From: a virus
IMG/VR virus record: IMGVR_UViG_3300032236_001613
Location: 62,001 to 126,000 of that record
Direction: 5' to 3' (one strand)
Length of the DNA: 64,000 nucleotides
Under the pieces are notes generated by a model, which was not told the DNA's origin, searched no databases, and saw only the letters and a list, made by a program, of their open reading frames with translations. This document shows, in pieces, positions 36,001 through 44,969 of the stretch. How positions within the stretch are numbered: position 1 is the first letter of the stretch; each line of letters opens with the position of its first letter. The position numbers and the translations under genes are program-made.

Positions 36001-36236
36001 GCATCGGCTACGTAGGAAGCATAGGCGGAGGCTACACCGGTTCAATTGGCTATGTTGGATCATTTGGTTACTATGGATCGATCGGCTACGTAGGTAGCAC
36101 AGGTAGCGGATACACTGGTTCAAACGGCTATGTTGGATCGCAAGGTATTACCGGACCTATCGGATATGTAGGTAGTATCGGGCAGGCGCCTATAGGATTA
36201 ATATTAGCAACTGTAATGGGATATAATTTATTATAA
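33057..36236 (+). CDS. tail fibre with two collagen-like G-x-y blocks
   Basis: 1059 aa. N-terminal FPKTRTDGSPLQIGDQYTGG module, then collagen-like triplets (GYT-GSI-GYT-GSI) at about residues 180-380 and 700-1050. Between them is a beta module (NHFTGTQASNDIVIVNDKGN, DGYLFVDGGNLTIGTDTPG) shared with 46101-51524. The C-terminus is short. Triplets with Tyr/Thr/Ser/Ile instead of Pro should form trimeric rods. DNA repeats vary mostly at synonymous sites, but a block is duplicated at 126-bp spacing (35511-35607 and 35637-35733). Confidence 0.8.
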   Translation: MAVLSFPKTRTDGSPLQIGDQYTGGNGVLYTYDGVKWIGHSPAVNPGANSIANNSFVVQVDTSGNLVIPNSATIVYESGVPVTSNVLVNNSFTVFLSSTGTLSFINTSGHVIDSLITNAGASQNDLEISADNNIILATNVATTLSNFWTFSTTGSLTFPNNTVQNTAWTGTMAWTQVTGNPPLGYTGSIGYIGPLGYVGSQGDIGYTGSTGYSGFDGYTGSQGDIGYTGSASDVIGYTGSYGDLGYTGSKGAGYTGSAGNDAVGYSGSIGYTGSSGIGYAGSNGANGYVGSIGYIGSFGYTGSIGYTGSIGYNGSIGYTGSIGYTGSVGYTGSIGYTGSIGYTGSIGYSGSIGYTGSFGYSGSIGYNGSIGYVGSAGSSGVLNLSAGTGITGSINTATQTLNISATGVQTINGTNNQITVTPGVGGAVTLSTPQNLNTTASVTFQNLTVNNLTVNSTLTVATNASVANKVINLAYSATNVTQIDGGGIVLGTGTFQQSILYSQANSYWNFQGAGINVNQISASTATIVGQLGVSGNVNLNTQYRTINYPNAALQIDSSANTSTQLIAQNHFTGTQASNDIVIVNDKGNNSQNYIDIGINSSVYADPNWTSNGPNDGYLFVDGGNLTIGTDTPGTWVRFFTEGTLANNIAVDISTTNITLYNSVGIVFPDLTRQTSAWNTSTSVKWTQITGAPNVTGYTGSLGYTGSKGYTGSIGYYGSIGYTGSIGYIGSIGYTGSIGYYGSIGYTGSIGYTGSIGYYGSIGYTGSIGYTGSIGYYGSIGYTGSIGYTGSIGYVGSSGIGYYGSIGYVGSSGGGYTGSIGYVGSSGIGYYGSIGYVGSSGGGYTGSIGYVGSSGGGYTGSIGYVGSSGIGYYGSIGYVGSSGGGYTGSIGYVGSSGGGYTGSIGYYGSIGYTGSASTAAGYSGSIGYVGSSGIGYYGSIGYVGSSGVSYTGSIGYVGSSGVSYTGSIGYTGSASTVAGYSGSIGYVGSIGGGYTGSIGYVGSFGYYGSIGYVGSTGSGYTGSNGYVGSQGITGPIGYVGSIGQAPIGLILATVMGYNLL
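33590..34190 (+). repeat. collagen-like G-x-y repeat DNA (fibre 33057-36236, block 1)
   Basis: Tandem 18-bp and 36-bp units coding GYTGSI. Units differ mainly at third codon positions. Confidence 0.85.
35140..36180 (+). repeat. collagen-like G-x-y repeat DNA (fibre 33057-36236, block 2)
   Basis: About 1 kb of GYTGSI / GYVGSS triplets; includes nearly identical stretches spaced 126 bp apart (from 35511 and 35637), a sign of recent duplication. Confidence 0.85.
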
Positions 36237-36249
36237 CGGAGATTTAAAA

Positions 36250-37011
36250 ATGTCAGGTAATTCAAACCCAATTTATTCGAGGGTAGGTGATATACAAGGA
36301 GCCTATGCATTAATTAATGCGGCTAACGATTATACAGGTACAGGGCCTAATAATATACCTATCTTCACATCAGACTATACTAACGGCGGCTATGTACAGC
36401 GTTTGAGATTCAAAGCTTTAGGCACAAACATAGCTACTGTAGCAAGGATTTTTATCAACGATAATGATTTAGGGGCGCAAGGAGCTCTATATCAAACCTC
36501 ACCATTAACAACTGCTACTAACTTTAGTGCTACTCCTAGCACGACAGGTGGAACATTATATCCTGGAACTTTTTATGGAAAGATACAAGTAGTTGACCAA
36601 TGGGGCGGAGTAACAGCATTTTCTACAGAAACTAGTGCTGTTGTTGCAGGTTCAGGTGCCGGAAGTATTACTTGGAATTGGGGGGCTGTATCTGGTGCTG
36701 CATCGTACAGACTGTACACAGGACCTGTATCAAATTCTGAGGTTGTATTTTTTACAACTACTACCAATGTATATACACAAACAAATGCAGTAGTACCTGG
36801 AGAAATAGCTAGCCCGGCAGATTATCAAATTAACAACTATTTTGTTGGTGAGATTTCTTTACCTGCTACAACAATATCAGCAACTGCTGCAACTCCTGAT
36901 ATTGATTATCCTATGAACTTGGCGTTACCTCCGGGATATAGAATTTTAGTAGGGCTCGGAACAGCAGTAGCTGCTGGGTGGAGTGTAACTGCAATAGGCG
37001 GAAAATACTAA
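36250..37011 (+). CDS. fibre-associated protein with fibronectin-III-like insert
   Basis: 253 aa. The N-terminal 75 (GGYVQRLRFKALGTNIATVA, RIFINDN) and C-terminal 60 residues (FVGEISLPATTIS, DIDYPMNLALPPGYRILVGL) form a known small phage structural protein when joined. Between them lies an insert of about 110 aa (GTFYGKIQVVDQWGGVTAFS, ITWNWGAVSGAASYRLYTG) with FN3-like W and Y/L positions. Stop overlaps the next ATG (TAATG). Confidence 0.7.
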   Translation: MSGNSNPIYSRVGDIQGAYALINAANDYTGTGPNNIPIFTSDYTNGGYVQRLRFKALGTNIATVARIFINDNDLGAQGALYQTSPLTTATNFSATPSTTGGTLYPGTFYGKIQVVDQWGGVTAFSTETSAVVAGSGAGSITWNWGAVSGAASYRLYTGPVSNSEVVFFTTTTNVYTQTNAVVPGEIASPADYQINNYFVGEISLPATTISATAATPDIDYPMNLALPPGYRILVGLGTAVAAGWSVTAIGGKY

Positions 37012-37985
37012 TGTTAGATGTTTTTAATATACCCGGTGCTACTAAATCCGATGTACAGACGTTTACTGCAAACTCAACTGTAGCAGGCGGCAGCTGGTAT
37101 ACATGGCGTAAACCTAGAGGTATTTCTTTCATACATCTCTTCCTTTTAGGAGGCGGTGGTGGCGGAGGAAGTGGATTCATAGGTGCTGCTAGTAATGCTG
37201 CCGGCGGCGGCGGAGGTGGGTCATCCGCTCAAGCTAATATGATATTTCCTGCATGGGCTTTGCCAGATATTCTTTACATTTCCGTAGGAAGTGGAGGAGC
37301 TGGCGGCAATGCTGGTAACGGCGGTAATGGAATAGCCAGTTATGTATCAATTGATCCTAGCATTACCGTAAATAATCTGTTATCTATCGCAAGCGGAGGC
37401 GTAGGTGGTGGTGCTGGTAGTGCAACTACAGCTGGAGCAGTAGGTACCGCAGGTGCTGCATCTGCATCTACCGCAGCATATCTAGCAGGATTAGGATTTT
37501 TCTTTGGCGGAAATACTGCTGCAAACTTTAATCTTATTGGATCAGCTGGAATTATCGGAGCAGCGATCGGCGGTATTGCAGGTGGAAATTTAACGTTACC
37601 CGGAGCTTCAAACACTAACGCAGGATTAATTGTTACAGGTGGGGCGTCTGGAGCTTCTCTAGGTGCCGCTGCAAGCACAGGATTTGCTGGTGGTAATATC
37701 ACAGGTGCTGGGATTTTTCCAACAAGTAGCGGTGGAGCTGCAGGCGGAACAACAACAGCTCCGGGCGGGAATGGAGCTGGCGGGTTTTCACCTATTAAAG
37801 GATTACTTTACTTTTATGGCGGCACTGGAGGGGCTAGTGGTGGCGGTGCTGGAGGCAACGGCGGAGTTGGTGGTAATGGAGCGAACGGAGCAGGCGGTGG
37901 CGGTGGCGGTGCTGGATTAACTGGTACGACTGGCGGACAAGGTGGCCGAGGCGGCGATGGGATTGCAATTTTAACTGCTTGGTAA
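37011..37985 (+). CDS. glycine-rich adhesin
   Basis: 324 aa from ATG 37011, which overlaps the upstream stop. LGGGGGGGSGFI, NAAGGGGGGSS, GGVGGGAGS, GGTGGASGGG and GAGGGGGGAGL are glycine-rich stretches that can pack as polyglycine-II helices, as in the gp38 adhesins of T-even-like phages. The N-terminal 45 residues and some loops between glycine runs may bind the receptor. Assignment to gp38-type is by composition, not by close sequence match. Confidence 0.65.
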   Translation: MLDVFNIPGATKSDVQTFTANSTVAGGSWYTWRKPRGISFIHLFLLGGGGGGGSGFIGAASNAAGGGGGGSSAQANMIFPAWALPDILYISVGSGGAGGNAGNGGNGIASYVSIDPSITVNNLLSIASGGVGGGAGSATTAGAVGTAGAASASTAAYLAGLGFFFGGNTAANFNLIGSAGIIGAAIGGIAGGNLTLPGASNTNAGLIVTGGASGASLGAAASTGFAGGNITGAGIFPTSSGGAAGGTTTAPGGNGAGGFSPIKGLLYFYGGTGGASGGGAGGNGGVGGNGANGAGGGGGGAGLTGTTGGQGGRGGDGIAILTAW

Positions 37986-38002
37986 ACATATAGGAACAAA
38001 AG

Positions 38003-40168
38003 ATGTCATTATTATTTCCCACAAGTCCAAACGTAGGTGATACATACCGTGCAGATAACGGTGTAGTTTATACTTGGACTGGTGATCGTTGGAGTGCTGC
38101 ACAAACAGTACAAAATCTCGGACAAACTATTCCAGTAGCATATGGTGCTCAGATCGTTAACAACGGTTATTCATTAAATGTTGACACAGGTGGAACTGTA
38201 ACTCTTCCAATAAGCACACAATCGGCTATCAAAATAGAAAGCGGCGATATTTCTCTTAGAGCAGGATTTCATACTTGGATCGCTGATTCGGTGCAAGGAG
38301 GAACATATGCTAAAGCAGTTACCTTAGATAGCCAAGGAAACACTATTATTATTGGTGTTGATGATCAAGGCAATCAACCTGGGTACATGATAAAATTAGA
38401 CACCCGTGGGAATGTCATATGGCGTCAAGATATAACAGCTAATGTCGCTACCAGCTCTACTGCATGGTGGGAAGGATATGGGTTATGCGTTGACAATTCT
38501 GACAATATATATTCAACTATTAACTATCAATATGGGACTAACGCAGACAATAGCCCTAATAGAGAAATTGAATTAATAAAATTTGATCCTAATGGAAATA
38601 TTGTGTGGAGTAGTAGTTTTGGATTCTACGGAACAGACTTAGGATTCAGTCTTGCTCACGACGGCAACACAGGCATTGTGTTAGCAGGTCAAACACAGGC
38701 TTTAGATACCAGTACATATGATATATTTGTTGCTAAATTTGATCAATTTTCCGGAACAGCAACATGGCAGACTATTATAGGTAATATAGGCTCCGACGAA
38801 AACGAATACGGCATGGCAGTAAACACTAATACCGGTAAGATATTAGTAGTAGGATCTAGCAATGCTCTTATTAACGGCAATAATAATTCATCTTCTATGA
38901 TTGTTGTAGTACAGCTTGACGGCGTAACAGGAGCAGCAGATTGGCAAAACTCCTATGCCAGTTCATTGACTAATTATAATAGCTATGCTACAGATGCTGC
39001 TGCAGAACCCGGCGGTGGATGGTATGTTTACGGCGTACATAATGTTGCTAATTATAATTCTGCTGTATCAACTGCAAGGTTAGATTCTACAGGTAACATT
39101 ATATGGAGTTACTTATACGACGAAGGATGTTTAAATATCTCTGCTGCGATTGATACAGACGAACAGGGAAATTTATACGTAAACTATTTTACATTTGTAC
39201 CTATTAAAAATCAATACTATTTTGGTATAGGTTTTGGAAAATATACTCCCGATGGAACGTTTATATGGCAACGGTATTTAACTAACACAACAACAGATGT
39301 TCTCACAGTTGGTGATTTATGGTTCAGTGGTCCAGATCCATGGACAGATAGATTAGGTCAAACACTGGCAGTAAGAAACGGGCGTCTTGCAATGACTGGG
39401 GTTACATTCAACGGCTACAGCGAGACTAATCCAAAAACATTTGTACTTAATACCGAGGTTAACGGTGAACTTATTGATACAGGCAATTACAGAACAGTAA
39501 CCAGCAATTTTGTTCCTACTCCTGATACCTATATTGTAACCGCGTCGAATTATACCGTAACAAATATTACCGGCGGTAATGGTCCTTTATTTGCAGCAAG
39601 TGCAGACAATTCGATTGTAACAACCGCAACCACTATTACTTTAAATACCTATACTGATTATACTACATGGAAATTTAAACATACTGGCGGATTAGAGTTC
39701 CCTGATAAAACTGTACAAACTACAGCTTATCCTGGACAGAACCGTGTGTGGAGAAGCCCTAGCCCGAGTGAGTGGAGTATCACTGAGTGGGATTCAGGAG
39801 GAGTATTTAACTATGATGGAACAACTCCTACTATCTGGTTTGATCCTCGCAATTGTCCTGCTACTACAGATACCTATCTATTTCGAGGAGCAATAATTAG
39901 CTATCATGCTTATATCTTAGGCTCCGGTACTTGGATTGGAACCATACATTTAGCTTGCGATTATCCTACAGGAAATTGGTCAGCAACACATGCTGAAAAT
40001 GCCAATATAAATGGTGTTAATGTCAACGAACCTACTTATCAGTTTTGGGTCACAGATGCTAACTATCCTTACGCATTAACATTTGGAAATACAGTTGCTG
40101 CACAAACTGCAACAACATATATACAGTGGACTGCTAAAATGTTCTACGGCAATGACTACAACTATTAA
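38003..40168 (+). CDS. tail fibre with beta-propeller-like repeats
   Basis: 721 aa. N-terminal FPTSPNVGDTYRADNGVVYT module common to these fibres. Residues 95-480 contain blades of the form A-x-DSQGNTIIIG, IKLDTRGNVIWRQ, VDNSDNIYST, IKFDPNGNIVW and VNTNTGKILVVGSS, the pattern of SBBP/NHL-type propellers. After a linker (GGLEFPDKTVQTTAY) comes a C-terminal beta domain shared with 40179-41159. Probable sugar- or receptor-binding fibre. Confidence 0.7.
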   Translation: MSLLFPTSPNVGDTYRADNGVVYTWTGDRWSAAQTVQNLGQTIPVAYGAQIVNNGYSLNVDTGGTVTLPISTQSAIKIESGDISLRAGFHTWIADSVQGGTYAKAVTLDSQGNTIIIGVDDQGNQPGYMIKLDTRGNVIWRQDITANVATSSTAWWEGYGLCVDNSDNIYSTINYQYGTNADNSPNREIELIKFDPNGNIVWSSSFGFYGTDLGFSLAHDGNTGIVLAGQTQALDTSTYDIFVAKFDQFSGTATWQTIIGNIGSDENEYGMAVNTNTGKILVVGSSNALINGNNNSSSMIVVVQLDGVTGAADWQNSYASSLTNYNSYATDAAAEPGGGWYVYGVHNVANYNSAVSTARLDSTGNIIWSYLYDEGCLNISAAIDTDEQGNLYVNYFTFVPIKNQYYFGIGFGKYTPDGTFIWQRYLTNTTTDVLTVGDLWFSGPDPWTDRLGQTLAVRNGRLAMTGVTFNGYSETNPKTFVLNTEVNGELIDTGNYRTVTSNFVPTPDTYIVTASNYTVTNITGGNGPLFAASADNSIVTTATTITLNTYTDYTTWKFKHTGGLEFPDKTVQTTAYPGQNRVWRSPSPSEWSITEWDSGGVFNYDGTTPTIWFDPRNCPATTDTYLFRGAIISYHAYILGSGTWIGTIHLACDYPTGNWSATHAENANINGVNVNEPTYQFWVTDANYPYALTFGNTVAAQTATTYIQWTAKMFYGNDYNY

Positions 40169-40178
40169 GGATTAACAG

Positions 40179-41159
40179 ATGACTACTAGAAATTTAAAGA
40201 ATTTTAATGCTAATCAAATAGGGGTATGGGCCGGAGTCAATCCTGTACTTGAGGCAGGATCTTTATCTTGGGATAGTGCTAATGGGTTACGATTACATGA
40301 TGGTGTAACGCCTGGTGGTAATCTAGTCAGCAGTGGTGGAGTAGGCGGACCGATATCTCAACTAACAAGTGGCACAGCCAGTGTCACATTAAACAGTAAT
40401 GTGTATGGCGGTGGACAAAATATATTAAACATAAGCTCGGCAACTTATCTATTATTTAACGGCAGTGGGGATGGCAATCCTAATGAGTTTTTTGCTATTG
40501 GTTTACTACCGGGTGGATTAGAAAACGCAAATACGTCAAGTTTCATCTATAGTGCTAATCAATCATTTAATATTACATTAGTTACTCAACCTCTTAACTC
40601 GCCGCCACTTGCTGCTAACACTTGGACTTATAATGTAGATGGAACAATTACGCTGCCTCTATCAAATTCCGTATCAACTTCGACGATTGTTACCAGTTTA
40701 GGCGAAGGTCCTGACGCTAACTGGAACGATGGTGACGGGCAACCATGGGCAATACGTAATTACACAGGCGGTATAACACTTACATATACTACCGGCACTA
40801 ATCAATACGGAACCGGCGGTTTAATCTGGTTTGATACTTTTAACAATACAGTGCAGTCTCTCCCTCCAGCACCTGCAGGAATGGTTATAAAAGGATTTAT
40901 ACTTGATTATCATTTGATTACAAAATGGGCGGTGAGTTTGAATCCGTTATACGGGGACTTTGAAACCGGAACTATACATAATGTTTTAGGTACCATGACG
41001 CATACTAAAGCCACACAGCCTTGGGGAAATAATGATGTCTTTACAGTAGTTGCTAGCGACACTAATGGAGTATTAAGTTTTTCCCATACACAGGATTGTG
41101 AATTGAAAATTATGTGGACCGCTAAAGTATTCTACCACTATAACGAGAATTACTGCTAA
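40179..41159 (+). CDS. tail fibre protein with Mtd-N-like start
   Basis: 326 aa. SWDSANGLRLHDGVTPGGN near residue 30 is the motif found in the N-terminal domain of the major tropism determinant and many fibres. A later part (DWN-like GPDANWNDGDGQPW; GTIHNVLGTMTH; IMWTAKVFYHYNENY) resembles the end of 38003-40168. Single late operon with the neighbours. Confidence 0.7.
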   Translation: MTTRNLKNFNANQIGVWAGVNPVLEAGSLSWDSANGLRLHDGVTPGGNLVSSGGVGGPISQLTSGTASVTLNSNVYGGGQNILNISSATYLLFNGSGDGNPNEFFAIGLLPGGLENANTSSFIYSANQSFNITLVTQPLNSPPLAANTWTYNVDGTITLPLSNSVSTSTIVTSLGEGPDANWNDGDGQPWAIRNYTGGITLTYTTGTNQYGTGGLIWFDTFNNTVQSLPPAPAGMVIKGFILDYHLITKWAVSLNPLYGDFETGTIHNVLGTMTHTKATQPWGNNDVFTVVASDTNGVLSFSHTQDCELKIMWTAKVFYHYNENYC

Positions 41160-41180
41160 TCAAGGAACCAGGAAAGTAAC

Positions 41181-43307
41181 ATGTTAAAACAAATAAATTA
41201 TTCAACAGTAAACTTATATAACGATAATATTGTACTGCCTAACGGAACCTTGGTAATCAATAATGCTAATCAATTAAGGTTGCATGATGGTACCGCAGCA
41301 GGCGGTAACCCTGTAGGTGGCGGTAATGGGTACGAATTAACTTCCGGAACTTACGCAGTATCATTGAGTGGCGATACAGGTATATTAACTTTAAGTACAG
41401 CATCAACTATCTTAGGGGCGGGTTTAGATCCCAATGTCTATATTGAAACATTTACTACAAGTACAACTAGTATCTGGACCTTTGGTACTAATGGTGTATT
41501 AACATTACCTGAGTTAAATCCTATTATTAAAGGTAGTGGTACAGGTACGGATGTTACTGTCGTTGCTACTACTGGTTCTAATACAAGCACCTGGGTATTT
41601 TCAGCAGATGGTAAACTGATGTTCCCTAATAAAGGGCAGATAACAATGCCCACTTATGGACCATACGCAATTATAGATGGCAATCTTGACACTCCTACTC
41701 TAGGAACTGGTGTACTTTACGTTGCTAGTCCGTTGCCTCTAGACACATTATTACAAGTCGGTGACTTAGTTACTGATTCCAACAACCTTCAAACTAACAT
41801 AGTTTCTCCAGGTGTTACTTCCAACAACGACGGTACCTATAATATCTACGTGTATAACAGTTATGTAAGTGTTGCTCAAGGATCATTGACATTTGGCAAT
41901 AACCCAGTATGGCAATTTAAAAATGGCGGAACACTGGCATTGCCAAACGGCAGTAGTATAGATGCTGGTGTTGATGGTCAAGGCATTGGCCTAATCACTG
42001 ATCGTGGCACGATACGATTTGGTAATAGACCAGAGTTAATTGGTGGGCCAAGTCATTACCATATCATGCGAGATCCTAATGCTGACATAGATCTATACTT
42101 TGGTGATGACTATAACTATTTGTTACAGCCTACCGGGGGTGGTATAACAATTGGCAGTAATATTCGTTCAGGTACCGGCACACAATATACCTGGATGTAC
42201 GGCATAGACGGCATCTTGACAGTTCCGGGAACTATCTGGGCTCGTGCCAGTGACAACGGCAGCATTGTATTCAGTAGCGACGGAACAACCGATCACGGCA
42301 GTATCAAAGTCGATGGCGGTCATAACATGATCACCAGCGCAGCAAGCAACTACTATGTCAAGAGAGCTGGACAGGATAGATTTGCCATAACTGATACTGA
42401 TACTACCTTGATGGCCGGCGCCAATCTTGTATTAAAATCAAACAAATCTTCCGCAGAGAAAGTATGGACCTTTGGCACTAACGGCGATTTAACATTGCCG
42501 AATAGCACAGTTATCGGTGACATTATTGGTTCGGTTACACACGTTGCTGTTTGTACCGTAACTACTGGGGACGGTTATAACGGATTTTTCTCTGGGTTTG
42601 ATTTTGGTGCACTGCCTCAAATTGACGGTACGTGGACCGTAAATGGCCCAGGTGTTACCAACGGTGTGATTGACGGGCTTGATTATTATCTGCATCTAGT
42701 TCAGCTTCTAGTGTCGGGTGGTCAGCAATTCCAATCAGGTGGAACATATACATTTAGCAGTATGCCTGTTTATTCTATTGGTTCTAAAATTAGTGTTACT
42801 GGTATAACCTCTACTAGTACTTGGGACTTTTACACTAACGGAGCACTGAAGTTCCCAGACAGTACAGTGCAAACCACAGCTTGGACTGGCAAATTAACTA
42901 ATAACGGGCACGATGTGACGCTAGCATCTAATGGAGCACTATCATTGCCAGGCAATATTACTATCAATGCCAACGTGGAAACAAACGCAAGCGCATCGGT
43001 GGGTTCTTTAGCAGGAGCACCTGCTACTATTTGGACAGCTAGTACGTCTAGTGTTATTGGAGCACAAATTGTTTGTCGTTCAAATGTCAATTACGGACAA
43101 TATGTAGAAATGCTAACAGCAAATATTGTTCAAGATATTAATGGTAATGTTAATGTACTTGTTACAGGACAGGTAGGGTCAACCTCTACCGGATATGGAC
43201 CAACTACAATCACCGCAGGCATCAACAGTGGTACTTTATATGCTGTTGCACAACCAGCTGGAAGCAATGATTCTAACTTTGTTGTTAGTGTAACTGAGTT
43301 TTACTAA
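41181..43307 (+). CDS. tail fibre protein
   Basis: 708 aa. Starts with an Mtd-N-like NANQLRLHDGTAAGGNPV, followed by many short beta repeats ending in WTFGTNGVLTLPE, WVFSADGKLMFPN, WQFKNGGTLALPN and WDFYTNGALKFPD. These WxFxxxGxLxxP units are about 70-110 aa apart and recur in other genes of this locus. C-terminal domain unassigned. Possible fibre shaft plus tip. Confidence 0.7.
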   Translation: MLKQINYSTVNLYNDNIVLPNGTLVINNANQLRLHDGTAAGGNPVGGGNGYELTSGTYAVSLSGDTGILTLSTASTILGAGLDPNVYIETFTTSTTSIWTFGTNGVLTLPELNPIIKGSGTGTDVTVVATTGSNTSTWVFSADGKLMFPNKGQITMPTYGPYAIIDGNLDTPTLGTGVLYVASPLPLDTLLQVGDLVTDSNNLQTNIVSPGVTSNNDGTYNIYVYNSYVSVAQGSLTFGNNPVWQFKNGGTLALPNGSSIDAGVDGQGIGLITDRGTIRFGNRPELIGGPSHYHIMRDPNADIDLYFGDDYNYLLQPTGGGITIGSNIRSGTGTQYTWMYGIDGILTVPGTIWARASDNGSIVFSSDGTTDHGSIKVDGGHNMITSAASNYYVKRAGQDRFAITDTDTTLMAGANLVLKSNKSSAEKVWTFGTNGDLTLPNSTVIGDIIGSVTHVAVCTVTTGDGYNGFFSGFDFGALPQIDGTWTVNGPGVTNGVIDGLDYYLHLVQLLVSGGQQFQSGGTYTFSSMPVYSIGSKISVTGITSTSTWDFYTNGALKFPDSTVQTTAWTGKLTNNGHDVTLASNGALSLPGNITINANVETNASASVGSLAGAPATIWTASTSSVIGAQIVCRSNVNYGQYVEMLTANIVQDINGNVNVLVTGQVGSTSTGYGPTTITAGINSGTLYAVAQPAGSNDSNFVVSVTEFY

Positions 43308-43310
43308 GTT

Positions 43311-44138
43311 ATGGCAATAACAATACGATCAGCACAAACTATCCGCAACGGTGTTACACTACAAGGTGCTCTAAGACCCGACCCTACCATACATAGAAGC
43401 TATCGATATTGGAAATTTTCTGTAACACGTATAGCCGATGCATCTGCTGAAAATAACGATAATTGGCAAATATCTGAATTAGTATTAAAACGTTACGGAC
43501 AACGTATAGATTATACCGGTGCTACAGCATCAAGTACTCCTGGGTTTAATACCTCACCTAGCGAAACTCCTGATCACGCAATTGACAATGACCCTACTAC
43601 AAAACTTTGTATGCAGCCAAGTAGTGGTCAAAGCGGATTGGGATGGCCGTTAATCATCGACTTTGGACGAACAGTTACAGCAGATAGTATGAGTTATTTT
43701 ACTGCCGATGATGTACCTGCAAGAGATCCGGTTGATTGGATATTGTGGGGGAGTGGTGATGGCACAAATTGGAATCCAGTGTTCTGGACAACAGGATATA
43801 CTCCTCCAGTAGATAGATATGTAGAAACTTCCGAGTTTTATTTTAACCCACCATTTGTTAATCATATCACAGTTCCTACAGCTACCGGTGGAATCTCAGG
43901 AACTAATGTTTATCAGGCCTGGACCGCACCCAATGCTAACGGCGACGCATCAATACCTGTAGGTGCTACAGCATTTGGTACTAATCTAAATGATCACATA
44001 GGTGGTATCTATACTGTAACTGGCAATGTGTTAGAAGGCGGCTATCAAAAAATTACTGTAACAGACGGAATAAACAGCACGATCATTAATGTGACAAATG
44101 TGGGTTCTAACGAACCATTTGAAGTATATTGGAATTAA
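43311..44138 (+). CDS. fibre protein with F5/8 type C (discoidin)-like domain
   Basis: 275 aa. Residues 25-185: YWKFSVTRIADASAENNDNW, ISELVLKRYG, HAIDNDPTTKLC, WPLIIDFGRTVTADSM, DPVDWILWGSGDGTNW match the jellyroll of discoidin-like carbohydrate-binding domains (entry strand, ALDGDP-like loop, I-x-DFG strand, W-x-L-x-GS). The C-terminal 70 residues are a separate beta domain. Likely binds surface glycans. Confidence 0.7.
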   Translation: MAITIRSAQTIRNGVTLQGALRPDPTIHRSYRYWKFSVTRIADASAENNDNWQISELVLKRYGQRIDYTGATASSTPGFNTSPSETPDHAIDNDPTTKLCMQPSSGQSGLGWPLIIDFGRTVTADSMSYFTADDVPARDPVDWILWGSGDGTNWNPVFWTTGYTPPVDRYVETSEFYFNPPFVNHITVPTATGGISGTNVYQAWTAPNANGDASIPVGATAFGTNLNDHIGGIYTVTGNVLEGGYQKITVTDGINSTIINVTNVGSNEPFEVYWN

Positions 44139-44141
44139 ATT

Positions 44142-44969
44142 ATGGGACTAATAATCAATTCAGGATTTACAATAGGACCTAGTGTTATTCTCAATGGTGG
44201 GTTACCAACTGCTATTATTCCTAACGGACTTACATCAGCAACCGCAGCTCCAAATGCCTACATAATCAAACAAGCATATCCAAATAGTACAGATGGATTA
44301 TATTGGTTACAAAATGCCAACATTAATGGTGGAGCACCATTTCAAGCGTATTGTGATATGACTACACAAGGCGGAGGTTGGACACTGATATTACAAAACA
44401 ATTATAGTGATTGGGGATACTCTGAGACTTTACTACGCAACCAAACTTCTGCTCCTACAACATTAGTTCCGAATGGTGCCTATGGCAGTGATGGATCGGC
44501 AAACTATAGTATTGTTGGCTGGGCAGATTATATTAAACGCAGCGCCAGCGGGTTTGATTTTATGATAGAAATAGGCAGTCGAGGAGGAATCGGAGGTATC
44601 TGGACTGCTAACGAAGCTTATAGTTTTACCGGTCGAGTTGATGTACCTACACTTCAAACACAAGGTTCACCGGTATACTTTGGTGGTAACACACAAGATG
44701 TTATTACAGGAACTGCCGGATTTCGTCAGAACATTACAGAAGTACACAAATTTGGTAATTGGAATTATAGCGACAGCGGGATGGAGCATCGTATGCCCTG
44801 GTATAATCCCGGAGATATAGGTATACCTGGTGTACTTACAACTACTCACGACGACCCTGGTGATTGGTGGGGTACATTAGTAGAATATTATGGTAGTGGA
44901 TTTACTCCTAGTCCGTGGGACCAATCGGTAGCTTTCCAATCGACAGTAGTCTGGTACTGGGTGCGTTAA
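44142..44969 (+). CDS. fibre protein with fibrinogen-like domain
   Basis: 275 aa. APFQAYCDMTTQGGGWTLIL (about residues 65-84) is the hallmark of fibrinogen C-terminal (FReD) domains, followed by WADYIKRS and a C-terminal part with several Trp (DDPGDWWGTLVEYYG, VVWYWVR). FReD-type lectins bind acetylated or other sugars. Two Cys only, so disulfides differ from animal forms. Stop overlaps the next ATG (TAATG). Confidence 0.75.
   Translation: MGLIINSGFTIGPSVILNGGLPTAIIPNGLTSATAAPNAYIIKQAYPNSTDGLYWLQNANINGGAPFQAYCDMTTQGGGWTLILQNNYSDWGYSETLLRNQTSAPTTLVPNGAYGSDGSANYSIVGWADYIKRSASGFDFMIEIGSRGGIGGIWTANEAYSFTGRVDVPTLQTQGSPVYFGGNTQDVITGTAGFRQNITEVHKFGNWNYSDSGMEHRMPWYNPGDIGIPGVLTTTHDDPGDWWGTLVEYYGSGFTPSPWDQSVAFQSTVVWYWVR

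Noticed and set aside
44915-44968. Upstream in-frame start for the pirin-like protein
   Set aside because: It would overlap the lectin gene by 54 bp; the ATG at 44969 overlaps the stop (TAATG) and matches the usual start of the family.
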